Counted from the stretch's first letter, positions 17,487 to 26,447 are shown. The stretch: 64,000 bases of DNA from Vibrio sp. S9_S30 (GCF_014694455.1 NZ_JAAUWT010000020.1:24838-88837), one strand, 5' to 3'. Notes: generated by a model from the sequence alone, not told the origin. Translations and numbers: made by a program.

Positions 17487-19378
17487 TAGGCTGCTCCTTT
17501 TTTTAACTGACCATTTTTCTTTAAATAAACCAGCAAGATAGAAATAGCGGCTGGAGTGATCCCCGAAATACGAGACGCTATTCCAATGGTTAAAGGTTTC
17601 GCATCCGACAGTTTAGCGACGACCTCGTTAGACAGGCCTTTTACATTTAAGTAATCGAAATCAGCGGGGATCTCCGTATGCTCATGGCGCAGTGATTTTT
17701 CAATTTCGTCTTTCTGACGTTGGATATAGCCTTCGTATTTGACCTGAATTTCAACTTGTTCCGCCGCTTGTGAATCGTCTAACGCTGGCGAAAATGCATC
17801 CAGTTGAGTTAGCTGCTCGTAATTCAGCTCAGGACGACGCAATAAATCTTCCCCACTGGCTTCTCGAGACATAGGCGTTTTTAGCAAGGCATTTAGGGTT
17901 TCGATTCCCTCTGACTTAGGGTTCATCCATGTCTCTTTTAACCGTTGACGCTCGCGTTCCATATTCTCTACTTTTTCATTAAAACGCGCCCAACGAGCAT
18001 CACAAACCAACCCAAATTCACGACCTTTTTCGGTTAATCGAAGATCGGCGTTGTCCTCACGGAGTAACAGTCGATATTCCGCTCGAGATGTAAACATGCG
18101 GTAAGGTTCTTTGGTCCCCATGGTAGAAAGATCGTCGATCAACACGCCAACATAGGCTTGATCTCGCCGTGGGTTCCAGCCCTCTTTCCCTTGGGTGTGT
18201 AAGCTGGCGTTCAATCCTGCCATTAGCCCTTGAGCTGCCGCTTCTTCGTAGCCCGTTGTGCCGTTAATTTGCCCTGCAAAGAACAAACCATGAATGAACT
18301 TGGTTTCGTAATTTGGTTTGAGGTCTCGAGGATCAAAAAAGTCGTACTCAATCGCATAGCCTGGGCGAACAATGTGCGCGTTTTCAAAGCCTTTCATTGA
18401 GCGAACGATCTTGACTTGAACATCAAACGGCAGGCTGGTCGAAATCCCATTGGGGTACAACTCGTGCGTAGTCAGTCCTTCAGGCTCGATGAAGATCTGG
18501 TGGCTGTTTTTATCTGCAAAACGCATCACTTTATCTTCGATCGATGGGCAGTATCGAGGACCGATCCCTTCAATTACCCCCGCATACATGGGGCTACGAT
18601 CGAGATTTTGTCGGATCACGTCATGCGTTTTCTCATTGGTGTGAGTGATAAAACACGGAATTTGTGTTGGATGTTGGGTTCGATTACCCATGAATGAAAA
18701 TACTGGTGTCGGATCGTCACCGTGCTGAACATCGAGCTCAGTAAAGTCGACCGTACGAGCATCAATACGAGGAGGCGTACCGGTCTTTAGACGATCAACA
18801 CGGAAAGGCATTTCTCTCAAACGATCCGCTAACGCTATCGAAGGAGGATCGCCGGCACGCCCACCAGAGAAGTTTTCCATTCCAATATGGATCTTACCAC
18901 CTAAAAACGTTCCTACGGTCAACACAACAGCGTCAGCTTTGAATTTAAGCCCCATTTGAGTCACGACACCAGCAACTCGATCATGTTCAACAATAATGTC
19001 ATCCACCGATTGTTGAAAGAGCGTTAGATTGGGTTGATTTTCAAGTGCGTGTCGCACAAATGCTTTATACAACGCACGATCGGCTTGTGCTCGAGTCGCT
19101 CGAACTGCCGGTCCTTTTGATGCATTTAACGTTCGAAATTGAATACCAGCATGATCAATGGCTTGTGCCATTAATCCACCCAAAGCATCCACTTCTTTGA
19201 CCAAATGTCCTTTGCCAATGCCGCCAATCGCTGGATTACAAGACATTTGTCCTAGGGTATCAATGTTATGAGTGAGCAACAGGGTGCGCTGACCCGTACG
19301 AGCTGATGCAAGTGCGGCTTCCGTTCCTGCATGTCCGCCACCAACAACAATGATGTCAAAAGTTTCGTGATAAAGCAT
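17486..19378 (-). CDS. mnmG: tRNA uridine-5-carboxymethylaminomethyl modification enzyme MnmG
   Basis: With MnmE builds the cmnm5 group on the wobble uridine of several tRNAs; FAD protein (formerly gidA). 630 residues, FAD-binding GGGHAGTEAA at 13-22, the family signatures GPRYCPSIEDK near 273 and GTTGYEEAAAQGL near 370, and the C-terminal helical domain that docks MnmE. It flanks oriC and is transcribed away from it, the classical gammaproteobacterial arrangement. Confidence 0.98.
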   Translation of the reverse strand: MLYHETFDIIVVGGGHAGTEAALASARTGQRTLLLTHNIDTLGQMSCNPAIGGIGKGHLVKEVDALGGLMAQAIDHAGIQFRTLNASKGPAVRATRAQADRALYKAFVRHALENQPNLTLFQQSVDDIIVEHDRVAGVVTQMGLKFKADAVVLTVGTFLGGKIHIGMENFSGGRAGDPPSIALADRLREMPFRVDRLKTGTPPRIDARTVDFTELDVQHGDDPTPVFSFMGNRTQHPTQIPCFITHTNEKTHDVIRQNLDRSPMYAGVIEGIGPRYCPSIEDKVMRFADKNSHQIFIEPEGLTTHELYPNGISTSLPFDVQVKIVRSMKGFENAHIVRPGYAIEYDFFDPRDLKPNYETKFIHGLFFAGQINGTTGYEEAAAQGLMAGLNASLHTQGKEGWNPRRDQAYVGVLIDDLSTMGTKEPYRMFTSRAEYRLLLREDNADLRLTEKGREFGLVCDARWARFNEKVENMERERQRLKETWMNPKSEGIETLNALLKTPMSREASGEDLLRRPELNYEQLTQLDAFSPALDDSQAAEQVEIQVKYEGYIQRQKDEIEKSLRHEHTEIPADFDYLNVKGLSNEVVAKLSDAKPLTIGIASRISGITPAAISILLVYLKKNGQLKKGAA

Positions 19379-19468
19379 GAACCGACCTCAGGCATTCAAT
19401 GAGTTTAGAGAGCTAGTGAAAAGGAGCGATATTCTACCCTCTTTAGGGCAAGGAGAGAAACGATTTTG

Positions 19469-19800
19469 GATCGTCTCAAAGGCTTTCATTGATATAAGAT
19501 CTTTATATAGATCTTTTATTAGATCTACTATTAAGGAAGCCCGATCTTGTGGATAAGTCAAAAATGATCAACAAGATCATGCTTTTTTATACGATCGTTT
19601 CTTGTGATCTTCCTTTGATCTGATCGAGTATTAGCTGGGAACAAAATGTATAGTTATACACAGAGATGGAAATAGTCTAATCTTATTATCTGGATAACTA
19701 TAGGTTAATAACGGGATAAATTACTATTTATCCACAGATGATTGAACTGAAAAATCATCATTTGATGTCAGTAAAGGGTCTAAATGTTATTCACAGGGCG
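19469..19800. other. oriC: Chromosomal replication origin (oriC of the main chromosome)
   Basis: Lies between mnmG and mioC. Three tandem AT-rich 13-mers each beginning GATCT start at 19498, 19510 and 19522 (12-base phase), forming the unwinding element. DnaA boxes: TGTGGATAA at 19548-19556, TTATACACA at 19654-19662, a one-mismatch box TCTGGATAA at 19689-19697, TTATCCACA at 19728-19736 and TTATTCACA at 19787-19795. Eleven GATC sites occur at 19469, 19498, 19510, 19522, 19543, 19566, 19575, 19593, 19606, 19617 and 19622, against about one per 256 bases by chance, as expected for Dam/SeqA control. No clear IHF consensus was found. Confidence 0.95.
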
Positions 19801-19837
19801 TGATTTTTACTAAGAAGAGAGGAAGAAAGCAGAAAGT

Positions 19838-19856
19838 AAGGCGGGGATTCCGCCTT
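19838..19856 (-). terminator. Hairpin terminator after mioC
   Basis: AAGGCGG / CCGCCTT, 7-bp stem with a 5-base loop, 4 bases beyond the mioC stop; the following T tract is weak, so some mioC transcripts may run on into oriC. Confidence 0.6.
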
Positions 19857-19860
19857 GTTA

Positions 19861-20295
19861 TTAAAATTTGGTGATGTGTTCAAGCAGCCATTCCTCGGCT
19901 GCATCTTCAGGGACTGGGTTGTCTAGAATGTTGATGGTTAGGCAATCTGCTATCGGCGTACCACCGATATCTTCAAGAAGGGCATAGGCGTGTTTTCCTG
20001 CTGCACAGAAGGTATCGTAGCTAGAGTCTCCAATCGCGACAACCGCGTATTTAACCTCGGTCATTTTAGGCGGAGTATTTTGAAGAGCGTCAATGAACGG
20101 TTGAATGTTATCTGGATATTCACCGGCACCGTGAGTCGATGTAATAAGCAGCCATGTCCCATTGGCGGGGATTTCTTCGAGTTTGGGCTCGTTATGAATG
20201 GTTGTTTCGTGACCTCTTTCTTGGAGGAGATCGCTAAGGTGGTCACCAACATATTCAGCTCCACCGAGCGTACTGCCGGTCATTATGTGGATCAT
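19861..20295 (-). CDS. mioC: FMN-binding flavodoxin-like protein MioC
   Basis: Small flavodoxin (144 residues from the ATG at 20295; AAGGA lies 7 bases before it. A GTG two codons upstream is the alternative). The FMN phosphate loop is TGSTLGGAE near residues 6-14 and the second loop STHGAGEYPDN near 50. Linked in E. coli to biotin synthase electron transfer. It is transcribed toward oriC, and a DnaA box sits in its promoter region (20389-20397), so its transcription may respond to DnaA as in E. coli. Confidence 0.93.
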   Translation of the reverse strand: MIHIMTGSTLGGAEYVGDHLSDLLQERGHETTIHNEPKLEEIPANGTWLLITSTHGAGEYPDNIQPFIDALQNTPPKMTEVKYAVVAIGDSSYDTFCAAGKHAYALLEDIGGTPIADCLTINILDNPVPEDAAEEWLLEHITKF

Positions 20296-20894
20296 GGGCA
20301 CATCCTTTTTTTGTGAGGCATTCTTTACCCCTTAATGGTTATTTGAAATCAGTTAACGAATAAACAGAAGTATTTTATCGGATTCGGCTGTGGATAAACA
20401 GATGACATAATGTGTGGTTAAATGAAATAGCGTGGCACTTAGGCTCTGTTAATCCGGGATCTTCTCTCGTTTCAACGTTTTTATTATGTTGTTCACAGTA
20501 TGTGTATGGATCGTCTTGATATCAGGATCCTATTAGAAAACAACACGGATCGGAGTGATTAGAGGGGACGTGAAACGAAACTGACCGGTTTATTCGCGCG
20601 TCAGGTTGGTCGCGGTGCTTGTAGCAAAAAATGGCGAAACGACTTAGAAGGGGAGGGGGATACTGTTGCCCTTTTATTCCATGAGTTATGTTGTTTTTCC
20701 ATTCTACGGAGTTCACTAATGGACGGTTTTTCTATGTGAGCCCCAATACGGCATCGAACATGTTATAGGGGCTCTCATGGGGACTAGATTTGGCAGTTAA
20801 CGTCAACGGATGGAAGCAAACGGCAAATGACGATCTAATAAAATCAGTGGGTTATCTGCCGTTTTTTGCTGTTATTTTCCGTTATTTGCCCACT
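20296..20894. other. Gene-free region between mioC and mnmE
   Basis: About 600 bases with no convincing gene. It holds the mioC promoter region on the minus strand with a perfect DnaA box, four GATC sites between about 20458 and 20555, a near-match DnaA box TTGTTCACA near 20492, and an inverted repeat GAGCCCC ... GGGGCTC (about 20740-20780, loop about 24 bases). A further repeat AAACGGCA ... TGCCGTTTTTT lies near 20818-20868. Open frames here are short and have no ribosome site or family-like sequence. Confidence 0.5.
20389..20397 (-). promoter_or_regulatory. DnaA box in the mioC promoter
   Basis: TTATCCACA on the minus strand, a perfect 9-mer, about 95 bases before the mioC start and just upstream of a TAAAAT -10-like hexamer. 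The position matches the known DnaA repression of mioC in E. coli. Confidence 0.7.
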
Positions 20895-22256
20895 TTACTT
20901 GCCGATACAGAAAGATGAGAAAATGCGACCCAGTAAGTCGTCGGAACTGAATTCACCCGTAATTTCATTGAGGTGTTGTTGAGTGATCCGGAGTTCTTCT
21001 GCGAGAATTTCACCAGCCATGTAACCTTCAAGCTGCTGTTGACCGATGTCCAAATGCTCGGCGGCGCGTTCCAACGCATCCAGATGACGGCGTCGTGCCA
21101 TGAATCCCCCTTCTTGGTTGCCGGCAAAGCCCATGATTTCTTTTAGATGATGACGCAGTGCGTCGACACCTTCACCTGTCTTTGCCGATAGGCGGATGAG
21201 GGTTGGTGTGTTCACGTGGCAGATCCCAAGATCTTCATTGGTTTGATCGGCTTTGTTACGGATCACCGTAATGCCGATATTGTCAGGTAATCGATCCACA
21301 AAATCGGGCCAGATTTCACGCGGGTCAGTGGCATCGGTTGTGGTGCCATCCACCATAAATAAGACTCGGTCGGCTTGTGCTATTTCTTCCCAAGCGCGCT
21401 CAATCCCAATTTTTTCCACTTCATCGGACGCTTCACGTAAACCCGCGGTATCAATGATGTGCAGTGGCATCCCATCAATATGAATATGTTCACGCAGGAC
21501 ATCTCGTGTTGTACCAGCAATATCGGTCACAATGGCAGACTCTTTGCCTGAAAGTGCGTTAAGTAGGCTGGACTTCCCTGCGTTTGGTCGACCGGCAATC
21601 ACCACCTTCATGCCTTCTCGCATGATGGCGCCTTGATTGGCTTCTTGGCGAACCGCGGCTAAGTTATCAATGATGGTCTGCAGATCGGTCGCGACTTTAC
21701 CATCAGCAAGAAAATCGATTTCTTCTTCTGGGAAATCAATGGCGGCTTCGACATAGATGCGTAGGTGAATTAAAGAGTCCACCAGCGTATGAATGCGTTT
21801 GGAAAACTCACCTTGCAGAGATAGCAGAGCGGATTTTGCCGCCTCTTCCGAGCTTGCATCGATTAAGTCTGCAATGGCTTCGGCCTGAGTTAAATCCATT
21901 TTGTCATTCAGGAATGCGCGCTCAGAAAACTCACCAGGACGGGCGGGGCGCACGCCTGAGACAGTCAAAATGCGTTTTATCAGCATGTCCATGACAACCG
22001 GACCACCGTGCCCTTGAAGCTCTAAAACATCTTCACCCGTGAACGAATGTGGGTTAGGGAAGTAAAGTGCTATGCCTTGATCCAGCTCTGCACCATCTTG
22101 GTTTTTGAACGACAGATATTCCGCGTATCGAGGCTTTAATGCTTTGCCTGTCACTTCAAACGCGACCTGCGCGGCAAGTGGACCGGATACTCGAATTATA
22201 CCTACACCACCTCGTCCCGGAGCGGTAGCCTGAGCGACTATCGTGTCAGTTGTCAT
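20895..22256 (-). CDS. mnmE: tRNA modification GTPase MnmE
   Basis: GTPase partner of MnmG in wobble-uridine modification. Start taken at the ATG giving MTTDTIVAQATAPGRGG, the family N-terminus; this gives 453 residues, the normal length. A 137-codon open extension upstream runs over the end of yidC and is not family-like. Domains: N-terminal tetrahydrofolate-binding domain (1-118), helical domain, and an inserted G domain with GRPNAGKS at 222-229, DTAG at 269-272 and NKAD at 334-337. The C-terminal FCIGK (449-453) carries the catalytic cysteine motif. Confidence 0.97.
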   Translation of the reverse strand: MTTDTIVAQATAPGRGGVGIIRVSGPLAAQVAFEVTGKALKPRYAEYLSFKNQDGAELDQGIALYFPNPHSFTGEDVLELQGHGGPVVMDMLIKRILTVSGVRPARPGEFSERAFLNDKMDLTQAEAIADLIDASSEEAAKSALLSLQGEFSKRIHTLVDSLIHLRIYVEAAIDFPEEEIDFLADGKVATDLQTIIDNLAAVRQEANQGAIMREGMKVVIAGRPNAGKSSLLNALSGKESAIVTDIAGTTRDVLREHIHIDGMPLHIIDTAGLREASDEVEKIGIERAWEEIAQADRVLFMVDGTTTDATDPREIWPDFVDRLPDNIGITVIRNKADQTNEDLGICHVNTPTLIRLSAKTGEGVDALRHHLKEIMGFAGNQEGGFMARRRHLDALERAAEHLDIGQQQLEGYMAGEILAEELRITQQHLNEITGEFSSDDLLGRIFSSFCIGK

Positions 22257-22384
22257 AACTATTACCTGAAGGGGCTTTTCGCCCATGACTGTGTTGAATT
22301 CTTTGTGCGCAATTGTAATCAGCGCCATTAAGAAAGGCGACCATTTGGCCGCCTTTCTTTCTATTATTTTGGCTGTATTCGTAT

Positions 22385-24022
22385 TTATTTGGCTGTCTTG
22401 GTATGCAAGCCTTTCTTTTCCAGTGCTCGGTAAATCAGTGTTTGCTGAATCACTGTTACGATGTTCGACACCAACCAGTATAGAACCAAACCGGAAGGGA
22501 ACCAAAGGAAGAAGAACGTGAACATCAATGGCATGAAGTTCATGATTTTCTGCTGCATTGGATCCGTAATGGTGGATGGGCTCATTCTCTGGATAAGGAA
22601 CATACTTGCCCCCATCAGAACAGGAAGGATGTAGTACGGGTCTTGTGCAGACAAGTCCGTGATCCAACCAAAGAACGGCGAGTGACGAAGTTCAACCGAT
22701 TCCATCAACGCCCAGTACAATGCGATGAAGATGGGCATCTGAAGAAGGATGGGTAAACAGCCACCTAACGGGTTTACTTTCTCTTTCTTGTACAGTTCCA
22801 TCATTTCTTGGCTCATGCGTTGGCGATCGTCGCCAATACGCTCGCGCATCGCTTGCAGCTTAGGCTGTAGCATACGCATTTTTGCCATGGAAGTGTATTG
22901 CGCTTTGGTCAGCGGGTACATCGCACCACGAACAATAAATGTCAGAACCATGATAGCCACACCCCAGTTAACTACAATGCCTTGAATGGCAGAGAGCAAC
23001 CAGTGAAGAGGCTTCGCGATGAACCATAGCCATCCGTAATCCACTACCAAATCTAGGTGTGGCGCAACGGCTGCCATTTCTTTTTGCAGTTTAGGACCAA
23101 CCCAAAGCGTCGATTCAACCGAACTTTTGTCACCATTGGCAATCGTGATGTCTGGAATACGAACACCGATATCCCCTTTGTTGCCGATGACACGTGTATA
23201 TAATCGGGTGCCTGGTTGTTGCTCTGGGATCCACGCCGCCGCGAAGTAGTGTTGGATCATCGCTGCCCAACCTTGACCGGTTGTTAATTCAATGGCCAAG
23301 CTGCGGTCTTGCATGTCTTCAAAGCTGTATTTCTTATAGTTAACGTCTTGCGATGAGTAAGCGCCACCACGATACGTCGGCATGGTAATGCTGCCACCAT
23401 CGTCCATTAGGTCTTGGCGAAGGTGGGCATACATCGCGAATGTGGCGTTGGTGCCAGAGTTATTCACCACGTCGTATTTCACTTTAACGTCGTAATGACC
23501 GCGCTTAAGAACAAACGTTTTGACGTACTGTAATCCGTTCGCTTCAAACGTCATTGGAATGCTCAGTTCATCTTCACCATCGACCAACTCAAAGTTGTTT
23601 GAGCTCACCTGATAAACTGGGCGGCTCGTGCTGCTTAGGTCGATACCCTGAGGGCCAACAAGACCACTTTGAGCAATAAACGTTTGACCTTGGCTGTTTT
23701 TCAGCAATTCAAATGGGTCTGCTGAATCGAATTCTTTTGCATATTGGTTTAAATTGGCTTCAACCACGTCACCACCGAATGTATCGATAGAGAGCGTCAA
23801 GACATCTGTTTTTACGGTTACGATTTGCGCTGAAGGCGTCGCTGCTTGAGGTACAGGATCGGCTAGTGGGTCCGCAAAGTCTGGGGCAGGAAGAGTACCG
23901 CTGTTTTGTACCTGCTCAACCTGTTGTTGTGGCGCGGGATTCTTTTCTACTTGCCACTGTTGGTACAGCAAGAAAGAAACCAGTGCCAAAGCGAGCAGTA
24001 GGATATTACGTTGAGAATCCAT
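22385..24022 (-). CDS. yidC: Membrane protein insertase YidC
   Basis: Inserts and folds inner-membrane proteins, alone or with SecYEG. 545 residues: first membrane segment RNILLLALALVSFLLYQQW (5-23), a large periplasmic beta domain (about 60-335), then the conserved five-helix core from about 345 with the positively charged coiled-coil loop QPKLQAMRERIGDDRQRMSQEMMELYKKEKVN-type segment split around 400-430. In the conserved series rpmH-rnpA-yidD-yidC-mnmE; 2 bases after yidD. Confidence 0.97.
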   Translation of the reverse strand: MDSQRNILLLALALVSFLLYQQWQVEKNPAPQQQVEQVQNSGTLPAPDFADPLADPVPQAATPSAQIVTVKTDVLTLSIDTFGGDVVEANLNQYAKEFDSADPFELLKNSQGQTFIAQSGLVGPQGIDLSSTSRPVYQVSSNNFELVDGEDELSIPMTFEANGLQYVKTFVLKRGHYDVKVKYDVVNNSGTNATFAMYAHLRQDLMDDGGSITMPTYRGGAYSSQDVNYKKYSFEDMQDRSLAIELTTGQGWAAMIQHYFAAAWIPEQQPGTRLYTRVIGNKGDIGVRIPDITIANGDKSSVESTLWVGPKLQKEMAAVAPHLDLVVDYGWLWFIAKPLHWLLSAIQGIVVNWGVAIMVLTFIVRGAMYPLTKAQYTSMAKMRMLQPKLQAMRERIGDDRQRMSQEMMELYKKEKVNPLGGCLPILLQMPIFIALYWALMESVELRHSPFFGWITDLSAQDPYYILPVLMGASMFLIQRMSPSTITDPMQQKIMNFMPLMFTFFFLWFPSGLVLYWLVSNIVTVIQQTLIYRALEKKGLHTKTAK

Positions 24023-24024
24023 CG

Positions 24025-24282
24025 TTATTTATCTCTGTCTTGTTTTTGGTGTGGTGGAACGGGGTCATATCCCCCATCGCTCAAAGGATGGCATTTTAAT
24101 AGACGTTTGCCTGATAACCAACACCCTTTTACAAAACCGTGAGCTTTCAACGCTTCAATCGCATATTGAGAACAGGTTGGTGTAAAGCGGCAACGTGGTC
24201 CAATTAACGGACTTATTACCCACTGGTAGAGTTTTATCAGACCAATGGCTAACCACGAGAAGGGCGAGAAAGGCGATGCCAT
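24025..24282 (-). CDS. yidD: Membrane protein insertion efficiency factor YidD
   Basis: 85-residue protein with an N-terminal amphipathic helix and the family signature CRFTPTCSQYAIEALKAHG followed by KCHPLSDGGYDPVP. Assists YidC-dependent insertion. It overlaps the 3' end of rnpA by 34 bases, an overlap common in this cluster. Confidence 0.95.
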   Translation of the reverse strand: MASPFSPFSWLAIGLIKLYQWVISPLIGPRCRFTPTCSQYAIEALKAHGFVKGCWLSGKRLLKCHPLSDGGYDPVPPHQKQDRDK

Positions 24283-24605
24283 AATTTATCGAAGAGCTTG
24301 AACATTTCCTCATTGCTTAAATCTTGAGCGCTTTTCTTCGCGATCACAACAAAATCTTTGCTTGGTAGCTGATGTTGTGACAGGCGGAAGCTTTCTCTAG
24401 CCAGACGTTTGAAACGATTACGACCGACGGCAGTTTTAATCTGCTTTTTAGGGACAGCTAAGCCTAAGCGAGGATGTGAAAGAGAATTCTCTCGGGCAAT
24501 GATGGTGAAATGAGGTGAGCCGGCTCGATGAGCTTGCTGGAAGACATTTTTATAATGCTCGGGAGTTAACAAACGTAACTCCCGATTAAACGCGTACTTG
24601 CTCAA
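24249..24605 (-). CDS. rnpA: Ribonuclease P protein component RnpA
   Basis: Basic protein subunit of RNase P, which trims the 5' ends of tRNAs. 118 residues with the signature AVGRNRFKRLARESFR near residues 62-77. It starts with TTG (24605), 12 bases after the rpmH stop; a weak start and no strong ribosome site fit the low need for this protein relative to L34 made from the same message. Confidence 0.95.
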   Translation of the reverse strand: MSKYAFNRELRLLTPEHYKNVFQQAHRAGSPHFTIIARENSLSHPRLGLAVPKKQIKTAVGRNRFKRLARESFRLSQHQLPSKDFVVIAKKSAQDLSNEEMFKLFDKLWHRLSRPSRG

Positions 24606-24617
24606 AATAATTAAATA

Positions 24618-24755
24618 TTATTTTGAAAGGCGCGCACGGCCTTTTGCACGACGTGCATTAATTACTTTACGACCGTTCTTAGTTGCCATGCGAGCACGGA
24701 AACCGTGAGAACGCTTGCGCTTCAGAACTGAAGGTTGAAAAGTGCGTTTAGACAT
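24618..24755 (-). CDS. rpmH: 50S ribosomal protein L34
   Basis: 45-residue, arginine/lysine-rich ribosomal protein read from the ATG at 24755; the product begins MSKRTFQPSVLKRKRSHGF and ends RAKGRARLSK, unmistakable L34. First gene of the rpmH-rnpA-yidD-yidC series; the message has a long leader of about 180 bases from the promoter at 24941-24968. Confidence 0.97.
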   Translation of the reverse strand: MSKRTFQPSVLKRKRSHGFRARMATKNGRKVINARRAKGRARLSK

Positions 24756-24858
24756 TGTTATTACCTTTACTGATCAGTAGTTTTTAGGTTTATGTTAAAC
24801 CCGGCGTGGGAGTTAACTTTACTCTGGCTCTTTATTAGAAAGCCTGAGCAAAATCCGA

Positions 24859-24878
24859 CGCCTCTCAACAAAGAGGCG
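24859..24878 (-). other. Hairpin in the rpmH leader
   Basis: CGCCTCT / AGAGGCG, 7-bp perfect stem with a 6-base loop, inside the rpmH leader about 100 bases before the start. On the minus strand it is followed by TCGGATTTTG, a weak T tract, so it could attenuate or simply stabilise the leader. Confidence 0.45.
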
Positions 24879-24940
24879 GAATTGTAATCACTGACTCATT
24901 AAGAGTCAATCATTGGTCTAACGAAAATTCCGGTCGACGA

Positions 24941-24968
24941 ATTATACGGATTGTCAGTGAAATCTCAA
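24941..24968 (-). promoter_or_regulatory. Promoter of rpmH-rnpA
   Basis: Minus strand TTGAGA (24963-24968), 16-base spacer, perfect TATAAT (24941-24946). It lies directly beyond the stop of the upstream ABC ATPase gene. Confidence 0.75.
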
Positions 24969-24974
24969 GGATCC

Positions 24975-25712
24975 TTATTCGATCCCGACCTGGCGAAGAA
25001 ATTTTTGTAATTTTGGATCCTGTGGATGACCAAAAATATCTTGTGGAGAACCTTGTTCCACTATGTGCCCATTGGCCATGAAGATCACGCGGTCTGCGAC
25101 TTCTCGGGCAAATTGCATCTCATGCGTAACGACAAGCATGGTTTGTTTTTTGGCGGCGAGCGATTTCATTAAACTGAGCACTTCGCCCACCCATTCCGGA
25201 TCCAATGCTGAAGTCGGTTCATCAAACAACAGCAGTTCTGGTTGGAATGCCATGGCTCTGCCAATGCCCACTCGTTGCTGCTGACCCCCTGAAAGCGCGG
25301 CAGGGTAGCTGTCTCCTTTATCACTTAAGCCAATGTCGTCTAGAATCGCTTGAGCGCGTTCTAAAGCCTGATCTTTCTTCCACCCACGGACAGTGATCAA
25401 GCCTTCGGCAATGTTTTGTCGCGCCGTCATGTGGGCAAATAACGCATAACTTTGAAAAACAAAGCCGGTTTTGCGACGCAGTGCCAATACATCCGATTTA
25501 GTGTGTTTTTCTGCATCAACAGCGATGTCATCAATGGTGATCACGCCTTTGTTGGCTTGTTCTAGAAAGTTCACACAACGCAGTAGCGTGGACTTTCCTG
25601 TTCCGCTTGAGCCAATGATAACGATGATTTCACCCTGCTGAATCTCGATATCAATGCCTTTCAATACCTCGGTATCGCCAAAGCTTTTATGAATATTGTC
25701 GAGTTTTATCAT
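24975..25712 (-). CDS. Amino-acid ABC transporter ATP-binding protein
   Basis: Polar amino-acid transporter ATPase of the GlnQ/HisP type, 245 residues. Walker A GSSGTGKST at about 33-41, Q-loop QSYALF near 90, signature LSGGQQQRVGIGRAM near 140-154, Walker B LLLFDEPTSALDPE near 160-173, and the switch histidine in VTHEMQFA near 202. Its start overlaps the permease stop by 4 bases. With the genes at 25709 and 26473 it forms a complete transporter in the position, just upstream of dnaA, that is typical of Vibrio. Substrate not determined. Confidence 0.95.
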   Translation of the reverse strand: MIKLDNIHKSFGDTEVLKGIDIEIQQGEIIVIIGSSGTGKSTLLRCVNFLEQANKGVITIDDIAVDAEKHTKSDVLALRRKTGFVFQSYALFAHMTARQNIAEGLITVRGWKKDQALERAQAILDDIGLSDKGDSYPAALSGGQQQRVGIGRAMAFQPELLLFDEPTSALDPEWVGEVLSLMKSLAAKKQTMLVVTHEMQFAREVADRVIFMANGHIVEQGSPQDIFGHPQDPKLQKFLRQVGIE

Positions 25713-26380
25713 CGTACGTACGCCTTATTGAGCTTGGCTTCCGCCCAAATTTGAACACGGGTTAGAATTAAGACCACCCCCCAGTAAATCAGCGCAACCG
25801 CTAAGAATGCTTCAAAGAACCGGAAACTGGACGACGCTTCCATTTGCGCTTTCGCCATGATTTCAGCCACACCCAAAGTAAAGGCCAGTGACGTCGATTT
25901 GATCATATCGATGAAATAATTCATCAAGGACGGAAGGGCTACGCGGGTTGCCTGAGGCAAAATAATGCGCCGCATGGCTTGGCTAGTGGTCATCCCCACA
26001 GACAAACTGGCTTCCATTTGGCTTCTGTCGATGCCAATAATAGCTGCGCGAATGCTTTCCGCCATGTAAGCGGCAAAGTGCAAGGTTAAGCCGATAACCG
26101 CCGCGCTAAACGCATCCAAGCCCACCATGAATGGAAAGAGTTGAGGCAGTCCATAATAGAGTAAGAAAAGTTGAACGAGCAGCGGTGTGCCTCGGAAAAA
26201 GCTGATGTAGAGCTGGCTTAGCTGATCCAGCACTGGCACTTTAAACACACGGATATTGGCGAGAATAACCGACAGTATTAAAGAAAACAGCAGTCCCCAG
26301 GTGGCCATAGACATGGTGGTGCCAAGATACTTAAGCAGTATCGGCATCAGTTCCATCATGTAGTTAACGTCGAAACCCAT
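25709..26380 (-). CDS. Amino-acid ABC transporter permease
   Basis: HisM/GlnP-type inner-membrane permease, 223 residues, about five hydrophobic segments and the ATPase-contact EAA loop (MEASLSVGMTTSQAMRRIILPQA, about 140-162). The ATPase gene follows with a 4-base overlap; the binding-protein gene precedes it by 92 bases containing a hairpin. Confidence 0.94.
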   Translation of the reverse strand: MGFDVNYMMELMPILLKYLGTTMSMATWGLLFSLILSVILANIRVFKVPVLDQLSQLYISFFRGTPLLVQLFLLYYGLPQLFPFMVGLDAFSAAVIGLTLHFAAYMAESIRAAIIGIDRSQMEASLSVGMTTSQAMRRIILPQATRVALPSLMNYFIDMIKSTSLAFTLGVAEIMAKAQMEASSSFRFFEAFLAVALIYWGVVLILTRVQIWAEAKLNKAYVR

Positions 26381-26423
26381 ATGATTACCTGTACTTAAAA
26401 TTCGGGTGTAGCAGAGACAAGAA

Positions 26424-26447
26424 AAGGCGGAACCATGATTCCACCTT
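26424..26447 (-). terminator. Hairpin between binding-protein and permease genes
   Basis: Minus strand AAGGTGGAA / TTCCGCCTT (one G-U pair), 6-base loop, followed by TTTTC. Located 25 bases after the binding-protein stop, inside the apparent operon; it probably ends most transcripts so that the receptor is made in excess over the membrane parts. Confidence 0.7.

Noticed and set aside
20522..20716. 64-codon minus-strand open frame between mioC and mnmE
   Set aside because: No ribosome site, atypical composition and no family-like sequence; probably chance.
20815..20894. Integron attC-like repeat near the end of mnmE
   Set aside because: The AAACGGCA/TGCCGTTT repeat lacks the paired core sites and length of Vibrio attC repeats, and no integrase or cassette array is present.
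22257..22667. N-terminal extension of mnmE
   Set aside because: Overlaps the coding end of yidC on the same strand and is not like any MnmE; the family start at 22256 gives the normal length.
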